Below are positions 49,352-63,369 of a DNA stretch of 64,000 nucleotides, piece after piece. Within the stretch, counting starts at the first letter, position 1; every line of letters starts with the position of its first letter. The DNA comes from Acridotheres tristis (taxonomy: Eukaryota > Chordata > Aves > Passeriformes > Sturnidae), in the NCBI GenBank assembly GCA_037013685.1, contig CM072886.1, forward strand, positions 29,085,080-29,149,079, read 5' to 3'. Under the pieces are notes generated by a model. That model was not told where the DNA came from. It saw only the letters and a list, made by a program, of their open reading frames with translations, and searched no databases. A program made the position numbers and the translations under genes.

Positions 49352-51169
49352 GTAAGAGACAGCTCCGTGCCTTAGACTTGAGTGGCTGACCGGGAACACA
49401 GCCTAACATGACAAGAAAACACCTTTCCTTTTAAGAAGCGACTTTATTTTTTTTATTTTTTTTGTGGGCTTTATCTAAGTTGTTGTTATATAATTCTGGT
49501 AGTATATTAGATAGCAGCTGCTTCTTTTCCAGGAGTTTGTCTCCTTTGGTCTGCTGCTTTCCAGACGCAACAAAATGCTCGCAACTGAAGTCGAGTTTGG
49601 GTTTCCTTGTTTGTTTGTTGCGTGATTGCAAAATGGGGCTGATGGTACAGGCTTGTTCACAGGAAGAGGCTTCCTCAGACAGACCTTGTCAGGAGGCTGC
49701 ATTTAGAGCCCCTCATAAGCAGTTCTAGGCATGTGTCTGTTGTAAACAAGATCTGCTCTTTCTGTGAGTTTCTTTTTCTCTAGTTTGTATATGAAGGGGA
49801 TTTAATATCAATCCCTTTCTCTTTTCATTACAGTGCTACTGCAAAATGTCTTTAAACTGCATAGTTTATTTTGTTCCTTTAAAAATATTTGTGAACCTGT
49901 CAATGGTAGTTACATGTAATGAGTCACTGAGATGTAAATTGGATGTGTTATTTCACAAAGGTATTTCAAAGCTGCTCAGAAAGAACACTGCATATTTCCT
50001 CATGTATTTCCAGCTACCTTTGTGTTTTCTAGTTTCTTTCTTAGCTGTGTTTGAGACCTGCTACTGAGGATTAATTAACTTAGTTGGATTGTTACCATTT
50101 AATTTAGATGGGCTAAAAATGTCAACATTTCAGGTTGTCTACTCTGCCTGTTCTCTCCTAAAGTCTGTTAATTCCAGTTCAAGTTTTCATTAGGATGAAA
50201 CTCTTGTGTATTAAGGCACAGTGTTTTCCAGTTTACATCTATTTAAACCTAGGTTTCTGACTTTGTTTTTCTGAAAGCGTTAGTTTTATAGAAGATCCAT
50301 ATGTGGAATGCAGGGCAAATTGTTTGCATGTATTTTAGTCTAAGTTTGTGCCCCCTTTGCAGTTTTCTTTTTCTTTCTTTTTCTTTTTCTTTTTTTCCTT
50401 TTCATTTTCCTTTTTCTTCTTTCCCAAAACTTGACCGACCTCAATTTTTAAAGATAATTATGTATGTAGGCCATACCTCTCTTCACATATTACCTGTTTT
50501 GGTACACCTGTTGAGCCTATGTCTGTTTTTTAAAACTGTTTATTTTCCTGCTTTGTATGAAAAGAGCTAAAGGTTTTACTTGTGCTCCTTTCTTACATAC
50601 AATTTTAGATTGTTTATCACCAATTTCAGCTCCTGTCAGGGACACAAATCAGGTGAAGGCAAGTTTATAATTACGAACAGCGAAGTTCTAGCAAAGACTG
50701 TGGGTAAGAGCAAAAGTTTTCCTGGAAGTGTTACAGTTCTTCTGCAAAGCTATCTACAGTGTCAACCTCTTGTTCAAGAATTGTTGCTTTGCTTTACTGC
50801 ATTTCCTTAGTTTTCCTGAACAGCTCAACAGGTGTCCAGTGCTTTTAAATTGGTTAGAGATAAGGCCGCTTGTGTCTTCTGTCTCCTGTTTGGCTTTTGT
50901 TATCGTTGTTGTTAGTAAAGTTGAAATTAATGGTTCACAAGTGAAAATTTTGGGGGCTTATCTCACTATGCTACCCTCTAACTGCCAACTAATATAATAG
51001 CAGTTTTTTCATTTGATACTTAAGAAAAGGAAGTGCTTTTCTGTAAGTTTATAGCTCTGCTTGTCTTCATTGAAAATAAGAGTATCATGTAACTGTTGAT
51101 TTTCATCTGATAGTGCATTAGGTAAGTCTATATAACATTCACAATTTCCCCTGTAGTGCTAAGTAGAGT

Positions 51170-51254
51170 GGGGGGAGGGGGGGTTAGACTAAAAACAATC
51201 CCCACAAAAGCTTATTCAAATATATATTATATATATTATTAAAATATATATTTG
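51170..51254. repeat. G-rich tract and AT hairpin pair
   Basis: A GGGGGGAGGGGGGG tract (51170-51183) is followed about 33 bases later by a 12-bp inverted repeat of CAAATATATATT (arms 51217-51228 and 51243-51254, 14-base AT loop). Both are simple-sequence structures in the HDAC9 intron. Confidence 0.75.
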
Positions 51255-53299
51255 CATTCTGTAGAACATAAAGTATTCCTCTGTGTTTCAGCTGGCCTTT
51301 AAAACACACAACTAGACTACAAGTAGTTGACATTATACAGTCTGCAGTTTCAGTTCATGTCACATGAAACCTCAAAGCCTGGTGCTGCTCTTGGTTACCT
51401 TCAGCTCTCTCAAGTTCAGCATCTTGCAGGATCAGTGCTGGTAACTTTTCATTGTTTCCATTTATGATGGGAAGAAAGAAAGAGCTAGGGTATGACAGTA
51501 TGCACTAGCATTTGGAGAAGCCAGAAACAGTAATTTGAATTTTCCTTTTCACAATGCCCTTACTTTCAAGTTATCTTTGCTTAAATGTATGTGACTTATA
51601 CTTAGGTTAAAAAGTTGCATATAATTAAGAAAATAACAGATCCCTGAACATTTGTGCTTTGCACCCTTGATATGCTTGCTCCAAAGACTTTGAGAATAAC
51701 TTAAAACAGCCAACAACAGTCAGATTTTTTAGGTTTGCTGTTATCCAGATACAAATGCACATATATTATGCAACTGATTTTAAACTGGGCTGGAGAGATC
51801 CCCAAAGAGGACAGATTCACTGGTAAATGGATTGGATTTGCAAAACAAAATGTCTAAGAAACTTCTGACAAGAGCAGGCATAGGAAATACTTCTGTCATG
51901 AGAATCAGTTCTCCTGGTATTCCCTCAATTACTGCTTTGCCTGTCTGTCTCCATCCTTGCTTGTAAGTCATACTATGAATGAGATGATCTGGATAGGTAC
52001 CAATCAAAAGTCTAATTATGAATGGAGCAATCTAGATCGGCGCTGACTCAAGAAGCTGTGTAATTTGCAGACACCTACACCTTACTGCAGAGAGCAGCTT
52101 CAGCTATCTTGAGAAGACTGAACTGAATTCTTCCATATGGTACTGTTGCTCTGAAATGCAGCAGCAAGTGCTGCGCATCTTTATTTTAGAAAATGATGTT
52201 GATGTATTCTTATTTGATACCATAGTTGTTTTAATTTCTCTTTCACAAAATAAATCTGGGGTCTAAACCCTCTTATTTAGCTGGAATTACTGTTTATCTA
52301 TTCTGTCCCTTTTACTTTACACAAGTAAGGCTCAGTTTCCATGTGTGTGTAATGCCACAGTGGATCCTAACATTCAGCTGTCCTCTGATCTTTCTACAAT
52401 ACAGGTAATAAACTGTAAGTCCTTGAAAAAAGGCATTTGGTGCAGCTGAGTCCATGGGAAAAACACTCATTAAAATGTAGTTAATAAATAACCAATGCAG
52501 AATTACATTTCTCAAATAGGTAATAGTTGTGTGAAGGAGAAGGAAGGACGTATCCAGTCCTGGTATCTGTAGATGTGGGACTTTAGGAAGTAATGCCAGC
52601 TTTTGGTGATTTAATGTACAGTGCTGGTTTTCAAAGAGTAAGGTTGTTAAGTCTTCTCCACTGTCCATGTTTTGATGTACAGCCTTGCAGTATCCTGCCT
52701 GAGTTCCACCTTGTTCTTTATTAGATAAGGCATTCTCTACTTCCTGCCCAAAACTGTTGTGTTGAAAAATCAAGAGTTCAAGGAGGTCGTGAGCTTAAAG
52801 CTTGGCTTGTCAATGAGTTGACAGGTGACCTGAGCAAGTTACACAATCCTGCTTATGTCAGCTAATCCTTCTGTGAAACACAGCAAATGAGACCTGCTAG
52901 GATCAGGAATCGATAGAGCAAAACTATTCCAAAGGGAATAGAACCGTTCAGAATGACTAATTTGATTGGCTTCATTCACCTACAGGCTTGTAAAATGCCT
53001 TCAATTTCACAAGTGTCACGGGTGGATGTAGTGAACGCTTATTCTCTGCACCAGTCAGGAAATATAAGCTAAATGTAAGCTGTGTCACTTGAATATAAAT
53101 GACAGAATTACTGCTGCATGCATCATGCTGTACATGGGTTGACAGGTCCTCATGAGCAATCTTCCCTCAGTGAACCCCACTGTGCACAGTTTGTCTTGTA
53201 TATTGTCTCTATCATGTGTCTGCATGACCTTGTGTACACGTGGTTTTATTTACACATGGATTTATATTGCCTTCAGGGAAAGTTCTTTGGTATTTGCTC

Positions 53300-53319
53300 T
53301 TTTTTTTTTTTTTTTTTTT
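53300..53319 (+). repeat. Poly-T run in HDAC9 intron
   Basis: Twenty T in a row. It could be the reverse-read tail of a minus-strand retrocopy, but the sequence to its right shows nothing recognisable. Confidence 0.8.
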
Positions 53320-55290
53320 CCCATGAACAAAACCCGTGCCTGCTCACCTTTTCCTTTAGACAACCTGCAGAAAGCAAGTTCATTTAGAGCTTTGCTCTTA
53401 TACTCCTGAAAAACTTGAATATTTGCATATCTCAATCAGGTAACATAAACTTCTTACAGTTGCCAAATGTTTCATTTATGGTATCTCAGGCAAAACACTT
53501 TGGAGAGGGCAGAAAGAATGAGAGTAGATGTTCTGATCTTTGTGGTTCTCTTCAGAATAATGAAAAAATTGAGTGTGGAAATTCAGTATAGAGGAGTTCT
53601 GGATAACAACCAGAGTGGCTTTTTCAATCCCTGTTGTAAAGGTGATATGCAAAATAATCTGCTACTTCATAGTAGTAGCAGAAGTATTTGAATATATTGT
53701 TAGGGAAGTGTAAGGCCTTAGCCATATAAGTTAATACAATGAGAAGAAACAAGCAACATGGACCTGCAGGTCTTATGTAGTTAAAATCTCAATGATTTTG
53801 AGCAGAGGGCCTGCAATGTATGCTGGACAAAACTTTGGTTATGAATTCAGTTGAACAGAAACAAACTAAAATGGAATGAAGCTTCTTTTTCTGTTTTATA
53901 GTTTGAGATGACATTGAATACAGACCAGTGTTGCCAATTTCATGTGTCTAATGCTGTAACAACTAAGGCTATAACATTGCCTTTTCCTTTTTTTTTTAAT
54001 TTTTAAAATTTTTTTTTTATTTTTATTTTTTAATTCCAGTGGCAGCTTCTGATGCTATGTGGTTACCTGATGGTCTTGGTTTGTATTAGGGGGTATATTT
54101 ACAGGTTGTGAGAAAAACCTGAAATTCAAAGTACAAGACTGACAAGAATAGCAAGTTAGAAAAGCTGGAAAGTAAATAAAAAACTATGCAAAACATTACT
54201 TCAAAACCTCTTTCAGTGCTTTTTAGAGACCATTAAACACTGCATTTAGTACAGAGGCTTTCTAGTACTGGTGCTAGGATATTAGCTCCCCTCTCTTCAG
54301 TGTGTTGAACTAAATCTCTTTATTGGAAAATAGCCTTTTACTTCAGTCATTTATTGCTTTAGCTGTTCAGCTTTATAACATGTATTGGTTTGCACTGCAC
54401 TCAAACACAGAGCTCCAGCTAGTCTTCTCTTCTATAAAACTATGTGCAGAATACATTTAGTTCATTAAGGTTTGCACTTGATATGTGGAATGCTTGTAAC
54501 TCTTCTACTGCCAGAGCTTTAATCAGACCCATGTTTCTGTGCTGACTGCCCAGCTCCTCTCTTCTGCCCTGTCTTTGCAGAGAAACCAAAAGCTAGGAGA
54601 AAGCAGAATAGATAGATAGCCTGCAAAATATGCACTTTCATTTCAGGTTTTGATGTAGATGATGGGGGAGATTTCAGATCGTGTTGCATTTTAACCTTTC
54701 CCAACTACTGCTGGGGGTAGAGCAGTACCCCAGTTTATATATTGGGTACAATACAAAATACCATAGGGAAACCAATCGGCAGATATTGTTGTTAAACACA
54801 TGGAAATCTAAAATGCCCTGTTCTGTGGATCTCTTTAACAGGCTGACTCCTCTGGGTCAGTTATTCTTAGCCTAGTTATTTTCATCTTATGGCATTACAG
54901 GTCTAAGATTAGCCTGTTAGGCGTTATCATGCCATCTGAGTTACCTCCTAATATAACTGTACACCGGAATGATTATTTATAGACAGAGCATTCTGTCATT
55001 TTTGCTTTATTTCTGGTAGTTTAAATAAAGAGGAGCAACATTCAAGAAAAACCACAGATTCCTTCCTGCTGCCAAAACAACATGATAACTGCCTGCTGAG
55101 GGGCAGGGATATTGCTTAAAATGTGTGCTTGCAGCAGATGCAAACATCTTACCTCTCCTAAAACAAGATACCTCAGGGTACCACTGCTTCTGCCTGTTCT
55201 GGAGGAGGGAGAGGGGTGACAGATTGATGCACCAAATGACAGAGCTGAGATGGGGTTGTGGCTGCTGATGAGAACAAGGATAACCAGGTG

Positions 55291-55300
55291 CTATTTTTAG
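55291..55300 (+). promoter_or_regulatory. Perfect MEF2 consensus in HDAC9 intron
   Basis: CTATTTTTAG matches the MEF2 consensus exactly and lies about 5.9 kb inside the intron. The same 10-mer also occurs at 11326-11335 and 39818-39827, so chance occurrence in AT-rich DNA is a real possibility. Confidence 0.3.
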
Positions 55301-58300
55301 AGCTGGGCTCTGTCAAGCTCCATGTTCAGTGTGAACATGTCACATATGCACAAAGCTCCTCCAAAATGGACCCATCTAGTTTTGTTACATAAAGGTGATG
55401 GCTGCTGTACAAGTGGCCTTCTATGTGATTTTCACAAGACATAACAGGAAGCTTCAGCAAACTGACAAATTTTTGGTGAAGTGTTCTTCATGATTGCTGC
55501 ACAAACATTTCTGCTCAGTGGAAAAACTTTAAACCTAAAGCAGAGTTGTCGTTCGAGAGCACAGTGAGGCTCATTCTCTCCTAAGGAAATTCACTGGGAT
55601 CTTTGTGTTTGTATGTGTATAACGAGGAGGAAGCTTTTCACTTTTAGTGGTGGTTAAGTGAAAAGCAGCAAAAATAGGAAAGTAGCAGATCTTCAGCTGG
55701 GTGTCAGTGCAGCCTCTGCCTGCGGTTGTTGCTCAGGAAGCAGGCAGCTGACAAAATAGGGAAATATTAATGGATTATAATTATCTAATTAATTCCATCT
55801 CTTTTAGCTGTCTGCTCTAAATAAATGTCATGTTTCTGTCTTTGTGCAGATTCTGTGTGTAATCAGAGACACCTGATTTGTTGTATTTTAAAATGTTACT
55901 GGCGTAAAAAGGCTTGCAAAATCGGTGGAAGCCTCTCCATGGTTGAATGATATGGTGCTCGCTTAACTTCCATTATAAAATAAGCAGGGCTTTTTTTTTT
56001 TTTTCTTTTAGTCAGCCTGGCAGTTCTGCAGTTCTGTGCATGACTGTAAAGGTACTTTGGCATTTCATATAATCTGAGCATAGCCAGCACATCTGTTTTA
56101 TTTGTTTGGCATCTCAAGGTTGTAAAATCCTTCCAGCTTGTGGAGTATACAAACATGTTGAGCTCCAAGAATTTAAGCCTTTTGCAGATGAATGTGCTAG
56201 GAATGCAGGTTGCTTTATTCTAATGATAACATGTTCTTTCTAGTAATAAGACTGAATATCGTCAAAGAGAGACAGGAGAAGCAACGGAATGAATTCTTTG
56301 AAAATGCCAAATATATAAATCATGTTTTTGCAATCAAAGACTATTGTTCCTCTTTCATGATCCCTGTGGTTGAAGGTATGCATGCCACAGGGAGGAACCA
56401 CAGTTATTCAATTTCAATGAAGTCTGGAATGGAATAATGAGCAGGCCTAATGTTAATTTAATAATTTCCCCCAATTGTTCTGTTCTTAATCCAAGTTTCC
56501 TTTTTCTTTCTTGGTGCCCAAGGCCAGCACCTTGTTGGTGCTGTGCAGTAACAATATGAGAGAGAGCAGGGAAAACAGACTGTTAGTGCTTAATCTTACA
56601 CAGAGACTCTTTCTGGAGTTTTGTACTCATTTAGTAAAATGTTAGTGTTGGCCTTTTTATTTACCTATTCATAATGCCATTTTTTGCAGAGACAGTAAGT
56701 TCTTACTCTACATCTACTTGGTTGATCTCTAGTTAAACATCTTGGTTGAAAATATGTATTTTTCCTAAACCTTGTGAAGTCTTTTTTTTTTTTACAGACA
56801 CAAAAGTGTAAAACTCCTGAACTCTTCAATTTTTTTTATATTCCAATTTGAATTTGACCTTGAAGTTTTGAAGTGATTAAAAGAATATATGTATTGCAAT
56901 ATCACAAAGGATCATAAAGTAAAATACCTAGATTTTTTGAGATTTTATGCTAACATAAATAGTGATGGAATTAGTATGAGGCACAGAATGGTGTTAGAAA
57001 TAGCAAAAGGAAAATCATTAGCAAATAGCAAAGGAAAATTATTTCATGTAGGTGCATAAAGGACTATATAGAAATTTCTAGGGTGCTTCAAGAGGCTCAT
57101 CCTAAAAATCCTTGCACAGCAGCTGCTGAAATCTAGTGGGACCTAAATTCAGGAGAGCATTTTTCCTCGGTCTAGCAGCTCTCTAGCCTGTGTCATGCAT
57201 ATGCTCAAAACTGTTCCAGGCTCCAAAAAGACATCCACTCATTCCCATGCACACATCAGAAAGTTTACATCCTTTTGTTTGCTGTCACTGTTTCTCCTAC
57301 AGGATCTATTTCACAAGAGAAAGAAAGTTTTGCTCTATTGTCTCTATTAAGTATTGTCAGTAGTTGTCACAATCATAATTCCACAGGATATAGTAAGTTT
57401 CACTTAGGTTTTCTCAAGGAGTATGAAAGAAGGATTGGCAGAAGATAAAGGTTTGAAGAAGTTATAAGAGAATTTTATAAATGGAGTAGTAGGGCAGAAA
57501 TGAGCTATACAAGCACTTCCTATGTTAAAATGCTGTTGTGAGGGAGGGTGGGAAAGGCTCTGAAGATGTAAGAGAACTATGTGGGAGGTGGAAACCAGGG
57601 GATTTTGAAGCACAGTTCTAACTGTCCATGAACACAGGAAAAATACAGTTGAAAATAGTTAAGAAAAAAATCAACTGAGATGAGAGAAGTTTCTGTCAAA
57701 GAAATCTCTAATGCCATCATGAAGAATACATGGGAAAGTATGAATATTTCAGAATCAACAAGAGTTGTTAAAAACAACCCAGGGCCGTGTTACTCTTGTA
57801 ATGACACATAAGCTAGCATTCAGGGATTTCTCTTGCCATTGTAGAGATTCTTTTTCTGTTTTCTTGGTCTGAGAATGAGGTTTGTGAGAAGGAGAGGTAT
57901 AGGACACAGATTTTGTTTATGCACATACTGCAAATTCTGCTGCATCTCACCATCCTGAACTCTTTCCCTCCAAATGTAGCTTGGCTTTCCTGGAGAATCT
58001 GCAGAGCAATCTCAGCAGAGCTTTGTCACGAATTTCCAACCCTGTGTCACCTGCACCATTTCTGTATTGCCTTTTCTTCTTGACCTAGTAGGAAATTTTT
58101 TGAGCTCTGTGCTGGTTTTCTGGTTTGTTCGTTTTTTTTTTCTTCTTGTGCCAGTGTATACAGGGTGATAATGGGGCATCTGGAGGACTTACTAAGAAGG
58201 GAGATTACAAATGCCAAAATCAAAGGAGCATGGCACAAAGAAATAAGGAATGCTAATGTTACCAAATTGAGTAATGGTGATGCTATGGCTGATCAAGGAT

Positions 58301-61224
58301 ACTAATACTGACACAGTTACTTTGTTTAGAAAATATATGGTTAGAAATGGGAATATTTAGAAAAAAATTACCCTTGGGCTAAAAATGTTAGCCCTCATCT
58401 AAGAAAGAATACCTCTCTCTGGTTACTGGTTATGCATATCTACTTGTCATTGGTATGCATTTACAAAGATGTGTATATATATATATTTATGTATATTGTC
58501 TTCACCAGTCTTACTCTGCCTCTCCTCACTCAGGAAACTCTGGTATGGCTATATTAAAACCTTCAAAAAATTTTGGGAACTTTGGTTTTAGCAAGTTAGT
58601 TGAGATAGGTTTGAATGAGTGCCTGAAGCAAAGTGGTTTTCCTTCTGCAGGCCTAGTAGCCCACCAGAGGAAGATGCATGTTCCATCAGTCTCTTCATCC
58701 ATCTGCCATTCTTCATCTGCAGATACCAAAGGTGTGCAGCAGGGCACGTTTGTTCCCAAGGCCTCAGAAATTCATTCTTAAGGATCTGTCTTTGTTATTT
58801 CTTCTAGGAAATACTGTTGCAGGTTTGTTCTGGTAGTGATTAAGGGATCTAGGTGCATGGCTGGGTTTAAAACATTTGCCAAATAGTCTTTAGTGTTGTC
58901 CTGCAGAAAGACATGAGTGAGTGTAGAAATCTGGACTATTCCTTTCTTCTGGGCCCTCATTCTCCTGCTGACAGTCACATCACTTGTACCAACACAGGTA
59001 TTCATGTGTCCATTGAGGCTGGTGGAATGAAGAGCTGATCTTGGTTAAAACATGACCCCCAGGCCCCCGTGGCACTGCAGTGTGGGGAAGGAGGGCATCA
59101 TCCTTGGGGTCAGAGGGGCCACGAGTGGGAAAGGGAGGCACAACCATTCCTCTCAGTTTTAGATATGGCATATGGTGGCCCCAAAATATGATAAACAGCT
59201 GCCTGGGAAATCATCTGGAGTTTTCACCTTGCTTCTCTCAACATTTTATGGGACAGAGCCTAAAATTTCACACTTAATTAGCACCTTGTTAAACTCCAGT
59301 GAACCACATAGCACTTTACCATTAAGTATAATTTATGCTAATTCTGTCCCTTTGAAGCTGTCAATAATTTACCTTTCATCATCCACAGGGCACATTTTAT
59401 CTGTTAATGTGAAAGGAAAACACCCTAAAAATGTACCTTGTTTTGCATTAAGAAGAGTATTATATCCCTGTTGGCCTTAGCAACCTGCACCAAAACTGTA
59501 CTGGAACCAGTAGCTGTCTTCATCTCAAAGCTGTATCAGTACTAGTGCAGCATCTGTTCCAGGAGGGCCTTCATGGCTCTTGCATTTAGTTTCTGCTCCG
59601 TTCTTTATTTGTCAAGAAAATATTTTACCAAACATTCTCTGACTGTAGTGTCTCCTATCCTCTACTTTCGTAACCTAAGCATGCTTTGGTATGTCCTCAG
59701 ACTTCTGCCTAGACAATCTGGAAATCAGTAGAATTCAAGTTATGGGAGAAGAAATTTTCTTTCATGTGATGCTGTTTCCTGGTCGCTACTTAGGTACTGT
59801 TATCAAATACTTCCCAATGTAAACCAAAACCATAAAATAACTAACTGACATGCTGGCATGTTAGCAAACGCAGATGAAAAGGACTGTATAATTTTCCCAG
59901 TTGTTACTATAAATTCCTTACTGAGTGCAGTTTCAAGTTGAAGGCACAGTTCGAGTCTTGTGGCTGGCACAAGGCTGTACAGGCATTTTTTGGATCAGAA
60001 CCCTTCAAAACAACTGTGCTCTCCACAGTAACAGCCAAAGTAGAAAACGCCAGATCTGAAAGGAGGGAAATTTTTCACTGCTGTTGCTTTGTTGTGAAAG
60101 TCTGCATATCTGAACTGGTGACAGCCACACACTGTGTCCCCAGTGGGACAGAATGGAGAACTAGAAGCATTAGTTAGGGAGGATCATGTAGGAAATAGCA
60201 TGTTGTGTCCAGCTCTCAGGAGATGGTATTTGACTAATTGTCCAAACCCTCAGTAGAGCAAAGAAAGCTCATCTTTCTCCTTAGACTAACACATTCAGAT
60301 ACTGAAACTTCTGAATGCAATTATAAAGTCTACCTAAAAGACAGTAGTTACTTCTGCAGGAGGAAGGCTGTATATATTAATCTTAAATTTCTGCACTAAA
60401 TCTATTTTGTTTTTATGTAACCCTTACTTGCACTTCCCAGAAGGCCTGTAGTTATGCAAATAATTCTCATTTATAATACGGTTTTCCTCTTCCAATATAG
60501 ATGGATGGATGCTTAGGTGGATATAAATAGTATGTGTTCCGTGCAAAAAAAGCATAGCAGCACAAATGAAAATCAGACTCTTTCTACTTATGGAAGTCTT
60601 CCCAAGCTCTTAATCATCTTAAATCCAATTAGTGTTTTCCTGTTTCTGACATGGCTCCCTTTGAGATGGGATAACAGAACTGGAATATTCCCAATGACAA
60701 AGCCTCATTGATGAATATGAAAACTTGCTTTTATCCTGCTTTCAGCACTTTTCAGTTTTGGATCTTGCTGTACATTGACCACATGTTGTCACTGAGCTGT
60801 CTGCAATGACAGCCATCTGTTTTTAAGGTTATATTAAGGTTAATGAAGCACAGTAAGGTATATTTCACTCATTCCTCCCAGTAGAAATTACCGTGCACAT
60901 GCAAAAAATGAGTGAACTCTTGTATTTTGTTTCCCTATCACAAAGCTTTATTAGGACCTCTGGCATTCCTCAGAGCCTTCCATGAAATATCTTGAAGAGA
61001 TTTGTTTCATCTGTGGTTTTAGCCCAATCAGTCTTTTTTTCATTATTCTTCTTTCCAGACCTCTATTAAAATAGCAATTACTGTTGCCTCACTGCACTAT
61101 CAACCTTTTCTAAAATTCAAAAAGAATGTTTATTTCCCTTCTGTTTTTTATCTTGAAAGCCATTTCTGATCGGCCATAGAGTTCTTGTAACTTCACATAA
61201 AGTTACAGAACAGGACACAAATTC

Positions 61225-61400
61225 CAGTGAGACACCTTGTGAAGGATGTTTTGCAAGTCCAGATAAGTCTGTGGACCAGATCCTTCCCTGGTACCAAGTG
61301 TCACAGCCCAAATAAAATCCAATAAATAAAATAAATAAAAGCCCTTTTCCAGTCACAGTCTTGTTAACCCTTTGAAAGAATTTTTTATGCTGTTGTATTT
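61225..61400 (-). mobile_element. Ancient CR1/L3-like LINE fragment (reverse-transcriptase region)
   Basis: The + strand reads CACCTTGTGAAGGATGTTTT, then GCAAGTCCAGATAAGT, then GGACCAGATCCTTCCCTGGT, then ACCAAGTG. This resembles the antisense of the LINE reverse-transcriptase stretch encoding the D-L/F-x-K-A-F-D motif in CR1/L3-type elements. A further match-like block, TTGTTAACCCTTTGAAAGAA, follows at about 61362-61381 after an AATAAAATAAATAAA interruption. The copy is strongly decayed and sits in the HDAC9 intron. Identification is from remembered consensus wording, so it is tentative. Confidence 0.45.
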
Positions 61401-63343
61401 CAAAGTATGCATGCAATTAGAATTCAAAGCTCATAACTGCATCTTAAAAAATCAGTTTGTATCAAACTTGATTTGTTCCCTAAATGTCTATAAGATTAAA
61501 ACAAATCAAGTTTAAACAAAAATTGGCTCAGTTGTGGCTGTTAATGGGGGATATGGTTTCTTAGAGAACATATGGGGAAAGAATATTTCTTTCCTCTTTT
61601 TCTTTTAAAATTGCATACATGGCTCTCATTTGGCTAGAATAATTTTTGCTAAGACAAAGCATTAGAAACTTTAAATTCAAAATAACTAGTTTTAAAAGTA
61701 TCGGGAGATTAAAGCAATTACAGTAGTTTATGCTTTTCAATCTTGACTCGTGTGTTCACAATTACTGCAGTATAAACAGATCATATTTTAAATGAACTTT
61801 TTTTTCACCACTCGTTTGCAATCCTGTCTGTAGCTGTGGTCCAAGAAGTTTAAAATGAAAAGAAAATATAAAGATTACAAATCTGATATAAATACTAGAG
61901 GATAAAACATGAAAAGGGATTAAGGGAGCTATATTTATAGCGTATAACAGAGAGCTCAAGGGACATAGGCACTGGCTATAAATAACTTCAAGGTAACAAT
62001 ATAAATGAAGGAAGGGAATTATTTGTTCTCAAAAGATGGTAAAGCATGGAATAGTAGCCTGAAGCAAAGAAAAGAATAGTTTAGATGTTAGAACTTTTTT
62101 GTCTCAGTAAGAGCTATGGAGAGCAGAGACATAAATAACTAAGGTAGGAGGTTGAAGCAGTTTCTAAAGCACCAACTGCAGCTATTTGGCTACAGATTAA
62201 AATTACTCGTAGAGGACCTATGTTCCAAAATTTACAGGGCTAGACTTAGTGATGCAAGCATTTTTTTTTCTGTTTTCTTACCTGTTACATTTTATAATGC
62301 CCATATTTCATGGTATGTGTTATTTTCTCATGAAGACTGTATAGATAGAACATTCCTTCCTTCCAGGATTATTGAGCATCTTTAACCAGATTAAGGGTAA
62401 AAAATATGATTATATTAAATGATAACCTCATTTATTAATTGAATTTAAAGCCATATTGTTTTCATTGAAGTTATGGAGTTTCCTGTTGTAATTTTTTCTG
62501 GACCGAAGGAAGAAGTCCTCTATTCTCAACAGTCCCTAGATGAGATGGTGGCTGCTGAACACTGTAACCTGAAGTTGCTGGGTAGGCAAAAGAGCTTCTG
62601 TGAATTGTACCTGATGATGTCAGAAATGAGGCATTTGCTGAGTACTGCTGACTTCACTAGCATCAAATGGCTTATGGAGGTTGGGTGCTGGCATGGTTCA
62701 AAGTGAGCCCTGATACAGCCATGGCAGAATTAGGAAGGAGGAGACATGGCACAAACCTCAGCACCAATTGGAATGTTGTAATATCCCACTGCCTACAGCT
62801 GTAGACCTCTCAAAACAATATGTTTGGTTCTAGTCTAGGTCATCACTTTGACATGTTTTTCTTGGTTCCTCCTTTATTCATTGTGTCTGAGGGGCTTCTT
62901 AATGCTGGATATTTTATTTTTCAGTTTAAAAATTTTGGATGAGATTATTTCAGTGTCACCCAGCTAAAAGAAGTCATAGCACACCTGTCACTCAGAGCCA
63001 TGCAGGAGACTTGAAAGACTGCAGTCCTTGCAAGCTGATGTCAAGTATTCTTGAGAGTGTATAAGTGAGAGAGAGAGGGGTAGAAATCAGTTGAGTAAAG
63101 GAGAACTGCACAGGTATGTTTGGACCTCTACGAATGACATATCACTTACTTGGTCTAACTTACTATGGCTTTTTTCAGTGCCCAATAGACTTTTATATGT
63201 CATGAGAACAATACAAAGAAACAAAGTGCTGCATTGTTAAATTAATATAACAACTGTTTTTATCTCTGCTTGTCTAACCTGTAATCCACTAGGCAATAAT
63301 AATTTTGAGGGACTTACAGTTTTAGTTGTTATGTGCAATATCC

Positions 63344-63369
63344 ATACAAAATATTAATACAAAATATTG
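63344..63369 (+). repeat. 13-bp tandem duplication
   Basis: ATACAAAATATTA is repeated immediately with one mismatch. A minor recent duplication. Confidence 0.85.

Noticed and set aside
52312..52773. 153-codon minus-strand frame in the HDAC9 intron
   Set aside because: Longest frame outside the repeats and the CpG island, but no recognisable domain or signal, and one chance frame of this size is not surprising in 64 kb. Kept out of the gene list.
56210..56437. Charged 75-codon frame (with KERQEKQRNEFFENAKY) considered as an exon
   Set aside because: It looks protein-like for about 25 residues, but I see no matching family, it is not HDAC9 sequence, and it has no convincing splice borders.
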